Positions 39,722 to 47,932 of a stretch of 64,000 nt of DNA are shown in pieces (the stretch's first letter is position 1; every line of letters begins with the position of its first letter). Position numbers and translations under genes: made by a program. Source of the stretch: Perognathus longimembris pacificus (Eukaryota > Chordata > Mammalia > Rodentia > Heteromyidae); assembly GCF_023159225.1 (NCBI RefSeq), contig NC_063172.1, positions 45,637,832 through 45,701,831 of the forward strand, read 5' to 3'. Below the pieces are notes generated by a model. It was not told the origin of the DNA. It worked only from the letters and a program-made list of their open reading frames with translations, and did no database searches.

Positions 39722-41962
39722 CTTCTTCTTCCTCCTCCTCCTCTTCCTCCTTTTTCGTCCTCCTTCTCCTTCCTCTTCTTCCTCTTCTCCTACTTCTTCC
39801 TTCTTTTTTTTTTTGTCAGTACTAGGGCTTGAACTCAGGTCTAGGTCTTGTCAGGCTAGCACTGTACCACTTGATCCAGAGCACCACTTCTGGCTTTTTC
39901 TGTGTATATGGTATATGAAGGAATCAAACCCAGGGCTTCATGCATTCTAGGCAAGCACTCTACCACTGAGCTAGAAAAAATTCCTAGCCCCTACATATAT
40001 ATATTTGTTATAAAATAATTGTTTTGAATATTAGCAGTTTCCTACATGAAAACAGGATGTTAATATTGTTGAACCCTTTTAACAGTAATGGAAATAGATA
40101 TATAACGAACACCTTTATTTCTGCTTTATTCTTTTGATGGAAAGCAGTATCCTCTTGTTTTGTATTTGCCACACTTAACAATTTTGTGCCCTATTTATTA
40201 TGTATTAGACATTTTACAGCAATATGGAAAATAAAAATTGTAAAGGTAGACTACCTAATTGAATCTAATTCAACATTAAAAAGATGAATTAACTAGAGTA
40301 GGTCTTGAAAAGATGAGCACCTTGGTTCATGAGAATGATGGCTCTTCTTCATTTTGTTTATTATTATGCTGGTTGGTGGAAATTCTGTACTCTTCTTAGA
40401 GAAGTAGAGTGAGTTTACATATCATTCAGGTTAGGAGACCTGAATTTGAAGCAATATAAACACACTTAATGATTTTGACAAAGAAAATTTGGAGAGTTTA
40501 GAAAAAAGATAATAGAATGTTTCCACAACTACAGAGCTAAAATCAAGGCTTTGGGATTTTTTCACATGTCTATAACACTGTCTTCTGTAATACATGATGG
40601 ACTGAGTACAGGATTTCCCCAAAGTTCCTAACTCTGTAAATGCGCAAGCCTTTTATATAAAATGATATACTATCTGCATGTAAACTATGTATAACTACAC
40701 AACCTTATATTTTTACATGTTCTGTAGGTTAATAATATCTAATATAATATGCTTTGCAAGGAGTTGCATATTGTTTTGCTTAGGAAACAACACCTAAAGC
40801 ACATATAGATCAAACATATATAGAAATTGTTTTTTCTCAGTGTTTCATTTTGTGGTTGTTTAAATCTGAGTGGACACAGAAGGCCAAGCATATTTGTTAG
40901 TTAAGATCATCTACTTGGTCAAGCCAATTTAAATTCATACCTTAAAAAAGGCTTCACGACACTCACTGAGAAGAACATTAAATTTTTAACATCTTCAAAG
41001 TGTGTTGCCTTATGTTTGATATTAGTTAAAACATATATACTAAATATAGTAACAAAAAGATCTGAATTTGTGGCTAAAATACAAACAGGACAGATGGAGT
41101 ACAGATTAGCCACTGTAGTTATTTGATATATGACCTTGGCACTTTTCTATCCTTTTGGTGGCTTAGTTTCCTCATCTGTTAATGAATTTCAAAGGGAAAA
41201 GAAAAATTCAGTAATATTTGTAAAGTGCTACATGTAATACCTGGCTTAGAAAATACTCAAGTGCTTGTTATCTAAATGGGAAACTGCCTTACCCTTTCAG
41301 AGAAATGCAGTAGCCTTTACAGGGTTATTCCCTTGTAGGCCTGTGCCACGATTCCTTTCTATGCTTTCTAGAATTGTTCAGTTTATTTCTTTAAAAAGTT
41401 CTTATCAGATGCTTGGAAACACTAGTTTATGAGGTAGATATCTGCCAAAGTCTGGTCTGGACATTAGGGCACAAGTTCAATCAGCTATTTTTTTCCAAAA
41501 TAATCTAAATACTTAGATATTAACTATAGCTTCTACTAAAAGTTGATTTTTCCATATTAAAATATCCAACTGGATAGTCTAAAAAATCTACTTAAACATG
41601 TTTAAATGGCATTATGTCCACTGTCATAGGAGTGTGAAAATACAGCTTAGTCTTAAACCCACCTTCAATTTCCCAAAGGTCAGTTGTCACAAATGTGATC
41701 AGAAATCTTGAGCTGTAAAATGGCATATTTTTTTTTCTAGCTTCTTTAGATGAAAATTTCAATATACCCTATTATGGTGGAAATTAAAGATTGAACACCT
41801 TACAGTGTGTTATTAAAAATATAAAATTGAAACAATTACAATTTATTTCTCCAGGAAGAAAAAGGTAAAAAGGACAAAAAAAAGAATGACCCGTGTTTCC
41901 TTAAGACACTATTAGAAGAGATAAAAACTTGTTGGAATAAAATTTTGATGAACATTAAATAA
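11927..41962 (+). CDS. IL7: interleukin-7 precursor, five coding exons, 159 aa
   Basis: IL-7 is a secreted four-helix cytokine that acts on lymphocyte precursors and T cells through IL7R-alpha and the common gamma chain. Joining 11,927-11,936, 17,388-17,533, 37,518-37,598, 38,640-38,774 and 41,855-41,962 gives an uninterrupted 159-codon frame; all four introns are GT-AG and the phases match. The start has A at -3. Residues 1-25 form a hydrophobic signal peptide ([20 protein letters not shown]), with cleavage expected before Asp26-Cys27. Six cysteines (27, 62, 75, 120, 138, 150) match the family; by homology they pair 27-150, 62-138 and 75-120. N-glycosylation sequons lie at Asn58, 65, 98 and 119. 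The C-terminal helix keeps the family core [10 protein letters not shown]. The human exon encoding an extra 18 residues before the last exon is not seen, so the length is close to mouse IL-7 (154 aa). Confidence 0.97.
13775..13935 (+). mobile_element. MIR-like ancient SINE
   Basis: The MIR-type order is gattctagactc, gaattctggctctt and cttacatatgagtaacttg. It is strongly diverged. Confidence 0.5.
16090..16322 (-). mobile_element. composite 7SL-like/tRNA-like SINE (antisense)
   Basis: Contains ctagggcttgaacttgggg, ctgtaccacttgagacacag and ctcagcctgctgagtcatta in order, which are the antisense tRNA-like monomer followed by the antisense 7SL-like head. Confidence 0.65.
16965..17300 (+). mobile_element. 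diverged 7SL-like SINE, possibly two copies in tandem
   Basis: The segment cacctataatcccagttact is followed by a poly-A at about 17,080-17,096 and then a second similar head (ctgtaatctgagttactcag). The tail carries ctgagctcaaccctcaag. Confidence 0.5.
17388..17533 (+). CDS. IL7: IL7 coding exon 2
   Basis: 146 nt, acceptor atttag, donor gtaggt. It completes Val4, then encodes the signal peptide and the start of helix A through Leu52 ([10 protein letters not shown]), including Cys27. It ends in phase 0. The reading frame stays open past both splice sites for a while, so the boundaries rest on consensus sites and family homology. Confidence 0.95.
17585..17826 (-). mobile_element. composite 7SL-like/tRNA-like SINE (antisense)
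   Basis: It carries ggtcctggcatttgaactca, ctactacttgatccacagct and gattacagacatgagccac in order. It starts 52 bp downstream of the IL7 exon 2 donor. Confidence 0.75.
18230..18775. mobile_element. LINE-1 3' end with 5' inversion
   Basis: 18,230-18,530 is antisense L1 3'-region sequence, homologous to 32,590-32,880 and ending ctttgggtct. At about 18,531 it switches to sense L1 3' UTR (ggaggaagagggaaatgggg, then cctctgtacatc), ending in an A-rich tail near 18,760. Head-to-head joining of one element with a sense poly-A end is the classic twin-priming product. Confidence 0.7.
18840..19560 (-). mobile_element. ancient LINE-1 3' region (antisense, L1M-like)
   Basis: The words gttcatttcttttattg, attatgaataaaggcttctg and ctaatttaggtaaatcctta match the antisense 3' region of old mammalian L1. 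It is highly diverged with no intact ORF. Confidence 0.55.
20350..20670 (-). mobile_element. ancient LINE-1 fragment (antisense)
   Basis: The words caattctcccatcagtgtat and cacattttgatgtacatttc follow the antisense L1M 3' region order. Edges are approximate. Confidence 0.5.
20680..20893 (-). mobile_element. composite 7SL-like/tRNA-like SINE (antisense)
   Basis: tagttaattggagatgagtc is followed by gggctggctttgaactgcta and gctgggattacaggcatgaa, giving a clear antisense head with a degraded tRNA-like part. Confidence 0.75.
20894..21340 (-). mobile_element. ancient LINE-1 fragment (antisense)
   Basis: The region resembles the antisense L1M 3' end (ataaatgaaattacataata, tttgtccatgtcgtatgaat, gctattgggaattacactgt). 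No coding capacity. Confidence 0.5.
21359..21556 (+). mobile_element. IDL-Geo-type dimeric SINE
   Basis: A full dimer with A tail. Target-site duplication with one mismatch: gatgtagataat at 21,347-21,358 and gatgtggataat at 21,558-21,569. It sits inside antisense old L1 sequence. Confidence 0.88.
21590..21860 (-). mobile_element. ancient LINE-1 ORF2 fragment (antisense)
   Basis: atccatgaacacaggttaga, tttatttctttcaagatttt and tgaatttatttctaagtatt follow the antisense ORF2 order of old L1. It contains a 12-bp tandem duplication (gaacacaggtta) near 21,706-21,730. Confidence 0.55.
23290..25025 (+). mobile_element. ancient LINE-1 ORF2 remnant (sense)
   Basis: Successive segments follow the L1 ORF2 order: tatgcaagaaacctacttta and gacaaagcagacttcagggc early, aatattcaccaactttgaac in the middle, and tagaatgaaagacaagctaa, taaagactggggtaaaatgt and attacaccagttagaatgtc late. 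Many stops and indels are present. It is an old L1M-type copy in IL7 intron 2. Confidence 0.65.
25330..25745 (-). mobile_element. composite SINE interrupted by an L1 3' end (antisense)
   Basis: 25,338-25,380 is the antisense tRNA-like part (taggacttgaactcagg). The element resumes at about 25,590 (cacagctccacttccagcc) and runs into the antisense 7SL-like head (attgtaggcatgagccacca). Between them lies antisense L1 3' UTR at 25,383-25,585. A (TG)n run precedes it at 25,300. Confidence 0.65.
25383..25585 (-). mobile_element. LINE-1 3' UTR insert (antisense)
   Basis: A poly-T is followed by aaaggtgatgtacagaggag, tttccttttgaacagtgtca and ccctccccacttccctc, the same antisense L1 3' UTR as at 32.4 and 44.3 kb. 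Confidence 0.65.
25842..25921. repeat. (CTAT)n(CAT)n compound microsatellite
   Basis: About 15 uninterrupted CTAT units pass directly into about six CAT units. It is likely length-polymorphic. Confidence 0.97.
25922..26145 (-). mobile_element. diverged composite SINE (antisense)
   Basis: It contains ggcactttaacacttgaggc, ttggctgaacttcaaaactc and gattgtaggcatgaaccaat. The microsatellite abuts its poly-T side. Confidence 0.6.
26146..27200. other. intronic, nothing firmly identified
   Basis: Very AT-rich sequence. Parts may be further L1 decay, but no segment is clear enough to assign. Confidence 0.4.
27205..27390. repeat. (GGAA/GGGA)n purine-rich tract
   Basis: The + strand is almost wholly purine (ggagggagggagggaggaag). 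The overlapping minus-strand ORFs rich in Ser/Pro/Leu are artefacts. Confidence 0.9.
27600..27930 (-). mobile_element. composite SINE with internal tandem duplication (antisense)
   Basis: The segment running from ttttcaaagttttt to catagggcttgaac occurs twice (about 27,615-27,664 and 27,668-27,721). The rest of the tRNA-like part and the 7SL-like head follow, ending gattacaagcatgacccacc. Confidence 0.75.
27931..29165. other. intronic, nothing recognised
   Basis: Unique-looking intronic sequence in IL7 intron 2. It has no coding signal and no clear repeat family. Confidence 0.4.
29166..29990 (+). mobile_element. LINE-1 3' end, interrupted by a SINE
   Basis: 29,170-29,540 is a decayed ORF2 end (aaatgcccaggagtgaaattg, tacacaatggaattttactt, gtgaagttagccaggccca). 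The 3' UTR resumes at about 29,771 (caggaaatgggtactt, cctacaaaattaagaagagt). It is the same subfamily as the copy at 9.0-9.9 kb. Confidence 0.7.
29550..29759 (+). mobile_element. IDL-Geo-type dimeric SINE nested in L1
   Basis: A full dimer ending in (AAAT)n. Exact target-site duplications tcaaagtttag lie at 29,539-29,549 and 29,760-29,770, inside the L1 3' region. Confidence 0.88.
31185..31512. mobile_element. unidentified insert with (GA)n tract, possibly LTR-derived
   Basis: This block interrupts the antisense L1. It holds a purine-rich stretch (31,240-31,325) and a GC-richer end (ccaattacctaggtaacaca, then ctttccaggggtagacctaa). A 5-bp cactt occurs at both edges (31,169 and 31,511), compatible with a target duplication. 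The family is not recognised. Confidence 0.4.
32215..32345 (-). mobile_element. partial tRNA-like/7SL-like SINE (antisense)
   Basis: It contains gtctgaactcagagcctcct, gctttaccatttgagccatg and tgagtagctgggattatatg; the middle is deleted. Confidence 0.6.
32365..33268 (-). mobile_element. LINE-1 3' end: 3' UTR plus ORF2 C-terminus (antisense)
   Basis: From left: antisense 3' UTR (aatgtacagagggattatag, ccctccccaccctcccc), then ORF2 C-terminus on the minus strand. Recognisable pieces are [18 protein letters not shown] (from 32,930) and the region near 33,071-33,265 ([17 protein letters not shown]). Stops and frameshifts show it is dead. It appears to be inserted in the older L1. Confidence 0.75.
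33440..33600 (-). mobile_element. diverged tRNA-like SINE (antisense)
   Basis: It contains tatttgaactcagggcttta, ggtaagtgttatactgcttg and ttctgcctcagttttgcat. An old partial copy. Confidence 0.45.
33840..34020. repeat. AT-rich low-complexity block
   Basis: Almost purely A/T, with recurring ataat and aataatta words. No gene. Confidence 0.8.
34215..34615 (+). mobile_element. MLT1-like (ERVL-MaLR) LTR remnant
   Basis: The words gatatggggagattatctcg, gattatccaggtgaacctta, agacttctggcctcagaaaa and tagattaaaatttctgcttt follow the order of mammalian MaLR LTRs. It is an old non-coding LTR copy; the family call is by eye. Confidence 0.5.
34835..35117 (+). mobile_element. composite 7SL-like/tRNA-like SINE
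   Basis: It starts agccaggtgctggtgattca and has the tRNA-like monomer (ggagctgtggcttgagtggt). It ends gttcaagcttcaggactggc plus an A run, followed by an ATCT-rich microsatellite at 35,118-35,150. Confidence 0.8.
35180..37517. other. intronic, no gene recognised
   Basis: The 3' part of IL7 intron 2. An 83-codon ORF at 36,507 has no recognisable homology. No clear repeats were identified. Confidence 0.4.
37518..37598 (+). CDS. IL7: IL7 coding exon 3
   Basis: 81 nt in phase 0/0, acceptor attacag, donor gtaaag. It encodes residues 53-79, including Cys62 and Cys75 ([20 protein letters not shown]). The 27-residue size equals the homologous mammalian exon. It is too short for ORF finding and was identified by homology. 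Confidence 0.95.
37599..38639 (+). other. IL7 intron 3
   Basis: 1,041 bp, gtaaag...actag. AT-rich; nothing else recognised. Confidence 0.85.
38640..38774 (+). CDS. IL7: IL7 coding exon 4
   Basis: 135 nt in phase 0/0, acceptor catactag, donor gtaagc. It encodes residues 80-124, with the helix-C region ([16 protein letters not shown]), sequons Asn98-Leu-Thr and Asn119-Cys-Thr, and Cys120. An alternative donor four bases earlier (cc|gtaagg) would shift the frame and is disfavoured. Confidence 0.95.
39266..39443. repeat. (TATG/CATA/TA)n microsatellite
   Basis: About 180 bp of alternating purine-pyrimidine TA/CA sequence. Long ORFs in four frames (Tyr/Ile/Met-rich) are artefacts. Confidence 0.95.
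39447..39656 (+). mobile_element. composite 7SL-like/tRNA-like SINE
   Basis: caagtgctggtggctcacgc and ctgtaatcctagctccttgg form the head; aactgtggctcaagtggtag is the tRNA-like monomer. It is flanked on both sides by TA microsatellites, the second probably grown from its tail. Confidence 0.85.
39657..39802. repeat. (AT)n followed by (TTC/TCC)n pyrimidine tract
   Basis: About 31 AT units (39,657-39,718) are followed by about 80 bp of almost pure pyrimidine, leading into the poly-T of the next SINE. Confidence 0.95.
39803..39991 (-). mobile_element. IDL-Geo-type dimeric SINE (antisense)
   Basis: Poly-T, then ctagggcttgaactcaggt, ctgtaccacttgatccagag and ttcatgcattctaggcaagc, ending attcctagcccc. 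Confidence 0.8.
41100..41260 (+). mobile_element. MIR-like fragment
   Basis: tatgaccttggcacttttct, tggcttagtttcctcatctg and gtaatacctggctta follow MIR order. Confidence 0.6.
41855..41962 (+). CDS. IL7: IL7 coding exon 5 (last)
   Basis: 108 nt including TAA at 41,960-41,962, acceptor ttctccag. It encodes residues 125-159: a lysine-rich linker, then Cys138 ([10 protein letters not shown]) and Cys150 ([10 protein letters not shown]), ending MNIK. The C-terminal four residues differ from other species, but the helix D core is intact. Confidence 0.96.
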   Translation, partial: EEKGKKDKKKNDPCFLKTLLEEIKTCWNKILMNIK

Positions 41963-42858
41963 CAATGAAAACTATGGAGTGGCAATACAGAGTCTATGTC
42001 CTGAAGTTCCATTCTTCAAGAGTCAATTTGCCTTTGCAGTTGTTGGAGAAGAAACCCTCTATAAGCTGCTGCATGTGTCATAGAATAGATGATTTGAGTA
42101 AATGAGAAACCTACACTGTTATAAATGAACATAAACAATGGAAAATGATTAGCTGCAGTCAACAACTGTTTTGTATGTATGTGAATATATAGCACTTGGT
42201 TTAACCATACAGATTTTGTAAAACAATTCTCATAAGGTATCATTTACAATACTACTTCTTAAACGTCTTCCAATATTTCAGAAGCTATAAAAATCTATAA
42301 AGTATATAAAAAGGATAAAAGCACTCAAAATTATAAGTTTTATTATGAAGGTAATATTTTTGCCCACTGCAATCCAAGTACTTGGAGTAAGAGTAGAAAT
42401 TGCCACCTTCTGCACTACAGATATTTTAGGGTTAATAGTGATGTACAGAAAAATGTTCACAAGAATTAGTCAAATGCTTTAAAGAAGTAACATAAAAAAC
42501 AAGATACATAAGAGAAAGATCAAGAGATGTAAGCAAATGTGAATTGTACCACAGTGCCTTTCACAAAAGATAAAGTATGTAAAATAAAAATTTTTTAAAA
42601 TAGTAATATACTTGATTTAAGAATGCTAAACAGTACTTACTTTTATCATTTATGTATAATAAAACAATGACTTTTCAAATTTGGAAGTATATTTCTAAGA
42701 GATAGTATATGTTAGCCTTTTAATTAATGGATTGTATATGTTTAATTTTGACAAAGCATCTGTATATTAAAAATATTTTCATGTAAAACTACAAACAAGT
42801 TGCCTACTTTCAATAACATTTCTCCTTTGACAATAAATGACCTATGTGTGAACACTAT
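41963..42858 (+). other. IL7 3' UTR (end inferred)
   Basis: AT-rich sequence after the stop. AATAAA at 42,832-42,837 is followed by a GT-rich cctatgtgtg, a plausible polyadenylation site. Isolated ATTTA words occur (for example near 42,238 and 42,648), but no clustered AU-rich element. Later AATAAA copies (for example about 43,240) are alternatives. Confidence 0.4.
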
Positions 42859-43779
42859 GAGATTCACTTAATTAATCACAAGAAAAATTTTAATACTCAG
42901 CCATTTGGTGTTCAATTTTTATTAAATATATGATTTCTCATACTTTATTAACAAGAATCAACATGAAATCAGGTCCCTAAACACATACTCTGTTCTGAAT
43001 GTCAAATAGGCTTTCTTTATAAGTAGCCTTCTCAAAATTAAGTTCTTACTTCCTGGAAAACTTCCAAATTCTGGTGTAACTTCAATCTGCATCTCAATTC
43101 CTTTCTCCTTAGTGTCTGTGACTTTCGTGGTAACTCTAGATGATGTTAAAATTTCTAATTAGTTGTACATTGCTTTATTATAGGTCTCATGTATTATACA
43201 TGTCAGATTTATCTTTGTACCTTACTTTAAATCATAATCTAAATAAATTTTTCAACTGTTTACCTTCCTCAAATAATGTTTTTTGTCTATTGTTTATGGA
43301 AAAAACTAGACATATGATACCTAATTAGTAAAGATTAACTGTATTATCTTATTAAATTCATGTAATTCCCAAATAATAGTTCTACTTTAAGCATTTACTC
43401 AAAGAATAATGTGATAGGTGCACACAACATAAAAATGTTATGACGATGTAGGTCTGAGATCCCCAAAATATGGAATTTCTAAGAAGAAAAGAAAAAAAAA
43501 AACAAAACCTGTTTCCATATCCTAGAATTCATTTTGACACATATTATTTTACATGCTCAGGGTATGGAGGCATTGCATCTTTAGGTCCCTCCCCTAAGAG
43601 TATTCCCACATGTGAATGACTAGAGTCCTGTATTGTGACATTGCCCCAAAAGAAATGTACTTACTTCCTGACTTAAGAAATGGTAATCTAACACTTATAA
43701 TAACAATAGAAAAAAAAGAAAAAAGTCTGAACAATGTTTTAAAATGTGAAATTTTCTGATTGCTAATGTTTTTAATTGT

Positions 43780-44045
43780 ATAAGGGCTGTAGTTGCTAGA
43801 CATGTACTCTACCACTTAAATCATGTCCCATCTCTTTTGTCTTATTTGGGGGGGACAGGAAGCTGAAAATATACATAGGAATGATTGGATCTTACTGTTT
43901 TATGCTTCCTGGGATGACAAGTGTACTGCCACCACCAGCTTTTCATCAGTTAAGATGAGGTCTCCCTAACTTTTCACCTGAGCTGGCCTCAAAATGTGAC
44001 TCTCTAATTTTTCTGCCTTTGAGTTGCTGAGATTATGAATGACTC
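43780..44045 (-). mobile_element. diverged SINE (antisense)
   Basis: It contains catgtactctaccacttaaa, gagctggcctcaaaatgtga and tgagttgctgagattatgaa. Old and partly rearranged. Confidence 0.45.
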
Positions 44046-44072
44046 TTTGTTTTAAAAAAAATTTATATTATA

Positions 44073-44280
44073 GGGGGCTGGGGATATAGCCTAGTGGCAA
44101 GAGTGCCTGCCTCGGATACACGAGGCCCTAGGTTCGATTCCCCAGCACCATATATACAGAAAACGGCCAGAAGCGGCGCTGTGGCTCAAGTGGCAGAGTG
44201 CTAGCCTTGAGCGGGAAGAAGCTAGGGACGGACAGTGCTCAGGCCCTGAGTCCAAGGCCCAGGACTGGCAAAAAAAAAAA
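44073..44280 (+). mobile_element. IDL-Geo-type dimeric SINE nested in L1 3' UTR
   Basis: A near-intact dimer very similar to the one at 869. The duplication ttatattata lies at 44,063-44,072 and 44,282-44,291. The flanks are the poly-T head and body of an antisense L1 3' UTR. A 4-bp duplication (gacggacag) sits in the right monomer. Confidence 0.88.
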
Positions 44281-44420
44281 ATTATATTATAAAGGTGATG
44301 TACAGAAGGGTTAGTTACATAAGTAAGAGTTACCATCCCTCATTTTCTCCCACTTCCCTCCCCCACCCCAACTCTATTTCTAAATTTTGTTGTAAAACAT
44401 TTGTAATCTATGGAAACTAT
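44281..44420 (-). mobile_element. LINE-1 3' UTR fragment (antisense)
   Basis: ataaaggtgatgtacagaag, taagtaagagttaccatccc and cccacttccctcccccaccc match the antisense L1 3' UTRs elsewhere in the window. Confidence 0.65.
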
Positions 44421-45163
44421 TGGAACTATTAAAGCACAAGATAAAAAAAATAGGTGTACATAGAGTTGCCAATCCTAAATGTTTTATCATAACTACATAT
44501 GAAATAGCAGGATTTATAAGTATAAAGTTTATGTATCTTACTTACTGGTTAGAAAAACCCATTATTTACTGACTCCCACTTAAGTAGAGGATACTTCATG
44601 TGTTAGCCTAGATAATTGGGGATCAGGAAAGAACTTGGTTTAAAAAAAGAACATTACTAACAGAACTGGTATATAAGCTAGATAAAATGTTAAAGTGATA
44701 TTCAGGTATTTGGTAATATGGTTTAGTGATATCACTTCAAGTTTGCTAATAAAACACTGGGAGATATAAATATTAAATATTTCTGTTAAGTTATCACCAG
44801 ACTGAGTTATATTTCTAAAATATCAATAACATAGATGACTAAAATCACAATATAAAATTACTTTTGTAAATATCTCAAATGTCATGTCAAGAATTGATCA
44901 GAATACACTGTAAATGTGTGGAAAGGTAACAATGAAAGCTTCCTCTCTGAAATCAATGTAATAAGCTAGCCAAAAGTTTATAATTGTATTGGTAAAATAC
45001 CTATTTAAGTAGTTATTTAAGATAATAAACATATAGTTTTTAAAAGACTAGTAATATTAAATTATCAAAAAAATTTACAGCAGCATTACTAAAATAACTA
45101 TTTAAAATAATAAAATTATTTAAAGTAGCTATTTTAAAGACTATTAATATTCAATTATCCTAA

Positions 45164-45178
45164 AGCGCCCTCTCGTGG
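45164..45178 (-). promoter_or_regulatory. CTCF-like binding motif
   Basis: AGCGCCCTCTCGTGG on the + strand reads CCACGAGAGGGCGCT on the minus strand. It agrees with the CTCF core CCASYAGRKGGCRS at 13 of 14 positions. It stands out as a GC-rich island in very AT-rich sequence, midway between the convergent genes. Occupancy is not shown by sequence. Confidence 0.6.
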
Positions 45179-45888
45179 CAAAAACAATTCACACATAAAC
45201 TAAGTAATTGTACTTAACACAATGAACATCCTGAAAATTTAAGTGAAATATTTTTAAATGAAAATATTATGTGTGGCAATCATGTCATGGCTCTATTCAA
45301 TAACATAATTAGTTAGAAAATTAACTTACTGTACTAAGAATATTAAGCATAGAAAATACTTAGATCTCTAAGGCAAATAAATACCAAGGACCTACACTAA
45401 CTTGTATCTGCATTTCTTCTATATTTTCATTCTCTTCCCTCTTACTCCTACTATGTAAAACCTAGTACAAATGAAACATGTATAGTTTATGTTTTCAACA
45501 CAAAGAAGTTCTTTATAAAAACTCAAAACATGGGCTAAGTTATTTCATGTTAACAGTAAACAGAAATCTGACATTAAACCATAGCTTACCTAGAAATACT
45601 GATGTTCCCAATCAACAACGTTACTACTTTCAATTTCTACATTTTATTGGGTGTGAAGAAAATGATTCTATGGCTAAAACAAAAACTTGTAAGAAAAACA
45701 TTTAAGATTAAAGTTGTAAAAAAATTCAATGAAACAAAAATTAAAAACCTGATGGCATACAAACCCAAAGACATGTTTTCATTCTGAAAAGACATTTTTA
45801 CTTCAAATATCTTATTAACATTCGAGTGTGTTCCTATCTCTGTATGTATAAAAGATTTTAATAAATAAGAATTTTTAGTCTTCATGTC

Positions 45889-47932
45889 TTTATTGGCTTA
45901 AATTGAAGGTATTTGTAATAAAAAACATAATAAGGGACAAAACAAGTCACAATAATCCTACTTTTTCGGGCTAAAAATGTTCAGAATAATCTAGAAATCA
46001 CTTTTACATTTTAAGCTTACAATCATTTTTAAAACTTCAATCACATCAACAAATACATGTGTAAATAAATACAAATGGAAATAGATGATACATAGGAAGA
46101 TTATTTAAGAACTATTGCACAACAAAGCAAAGTGAGTAAATTATGTAATAGAAAATGCATTTAAATACATTGTGATAATGTTTCATAAGATGTAAATATA
46201 TTTACTACTGCCTTTAATAATCTCTGGGCTCTAGGATTAGATGATTCCTTACCAAGCCATTTTCATGTAGTACACACTAACATTTGCTTGCTACTGTAAA
46301 ATTCAGAGAAAGAATCATGTCAATTTGTCTTATTTAAACGATTTATCTACTTACTCTTTTGAGCAGAAAAAGATTACGATGTGTTGAGGAAATGCTTGAA
46401 AGGATAGTGTTCATTCCTACATAAAACAAGAATGAAAGTTCTAGTTATAACTCTAGCTACTTAGGAGGGCTGAAAACTGTAAAATTCCATCTCCAATTAA
46501 TCAGCAAAATGCCAAACAGGAGAAGTGGCTCCAGTGGTTGAACAGCAGCCAGGAGTTTAAGTGGGCAGAACAAGGAGATGATCTCTGAGTTCAAGCCCAT
46601 TATTAGTGCACTTACACACAAAAGTTCTTTCTTATGTGATTGACAACAAATAGGATAAAAAGAAGTTATTTAAATGGAAATATATTATGTACATTAGTCT
46701 TCTAAACTCATTGTAATTTATTTGAATTGCTGAATTATCTTGTCAGTATGTATGAACAGGATAACTAAGAAAAAATAATTTTAAAAAACAGTAGAAAATT
46801 CTATGTAAAATGGTTATAATACCACTAGATTTATAACTCCTGCCCAAACTAACAAAATAAAACAAAGTACATTTCAGAGAAATAAAATTCCAAGCAACAA
46901 ATTTCTACACTGATGCTTATAGAAGTCACAATCACAAACAAGAAGCTAGAAAATATGTAACATAAATCTTTTAGGAAATATATAACATAAAAATTTTGCT
47001 TGTAATCTTTATAATAAGATAAAGCTAATTTAAGTCTGATAAACTACTACAGAATTACTATGGTAGGATAAGCCATCAAAGAAACATGCAAGAAACTTTA
47101 TGTTACACTAAAAGTGACAATGATCAAGATTATTTCAGTCAACAAGTTGAACAGAAAATAGAATTTTTGTGTATATTTTTTGCAAAATATGTTATAATAA
47201 AGTCAATGTAATCTTCAGATAGATTATGAAAGAGAGAAACAGTAACATATAGGAACCAAAATGGATGTGGAGAAGAATGTATGTTCAACTAACAAAGAAA
47301 TGAAAAAAATCAGTTATAAGATACATTTGTAATTTTAGTCTTGTGTTTCTGAAAAATAATTCCATAATTACTTCACCGAGTGAGGGAAACATACAAAGTT
47401 TGGAATAACATAAACTTAAGGTATATTATAAACATAGCTGTGGAACAAGAGTTCAACAGGAGTAGGAAACCTTATCAACTGATAATAACTAAAACATTCT
47501 CTTCAATTACAAAATCCAGAGTAGTGCAAGGATCCTTCTATTTGAAGACATGCACGAACAATAATAATGTGTATCCTATGTTTTGCTTGACGTGTGATTA
47601 TCCTTAAGCTTGAAGGGCCAAGTGTATTTATAGAGGTATAGTGAATGTGCTTTAATAACACAAGAGAAATAATACCCAGGTTAATTAGTTGAAATTATTT
47701 TCTGATAGCTTAAGTGTGTATTTTCTTGAATTGCACAGCTTGGGATATTAGGTATTTATTATGCACAACATATATACATATATCTACAACCAAAGAATTA
47801 TGCTTCAAAAATTATGGGAGAAAGGTATTTTGAACAGTTTCAGCACAAAATAACTAGAGGAAGTGCTCTAGCTGTCCAAGCAGCAATAATTATAAAACTC
47901 TGAAGCTGGCTTTTGTTCTTTGGGGATTCTGT
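45889..47932 (-). other. ZC2HC1A 3' UTR (extent inferred)
   Basis: Downstream of the ZC2HC1A stop codon. The minus strand has AATAAA at 45,889-45,894 and at 47,755-47,760; which is used cannot be told from sequence, so the UTR is about 0.2 to 2 kb. An old SINE fragment lies at 46,430-46,620. Confidence 0.35.
46430..46620 (+). mobile_element. diverged composite SINE
   Basis: ataactctagctacttagga, attccatctccaattaatca and tctctgagttcaagcccatt in order. Confidence 0.55.

Larger units (their letters stand above)
38775..41854 (+). other. IL7 intron 4
   Basis: 3,080 bp, gtaagc...tccag. It holds the large TA-rich microsatellites, two SINEs and a MIR-like fragment (about 41,100-41,260). A counterpart of the human 54-bp exon expected here was looked for and not seen. 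Confidence 0.8.
42859..45888. other. intergenic interval between convergent IL7 and ZC2HC1A
   Basis: About 3 kb lies between the inferred 3' ends. It holds an L1 3' UTR tail fragment (about 43,610-43,710, plus strand), an old SINE, an L1/SINE nest at 44.06-44.42 kb and a CTCF-like motif. The rest is AT-rich with no gene recognised. Confidence 0.55.
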
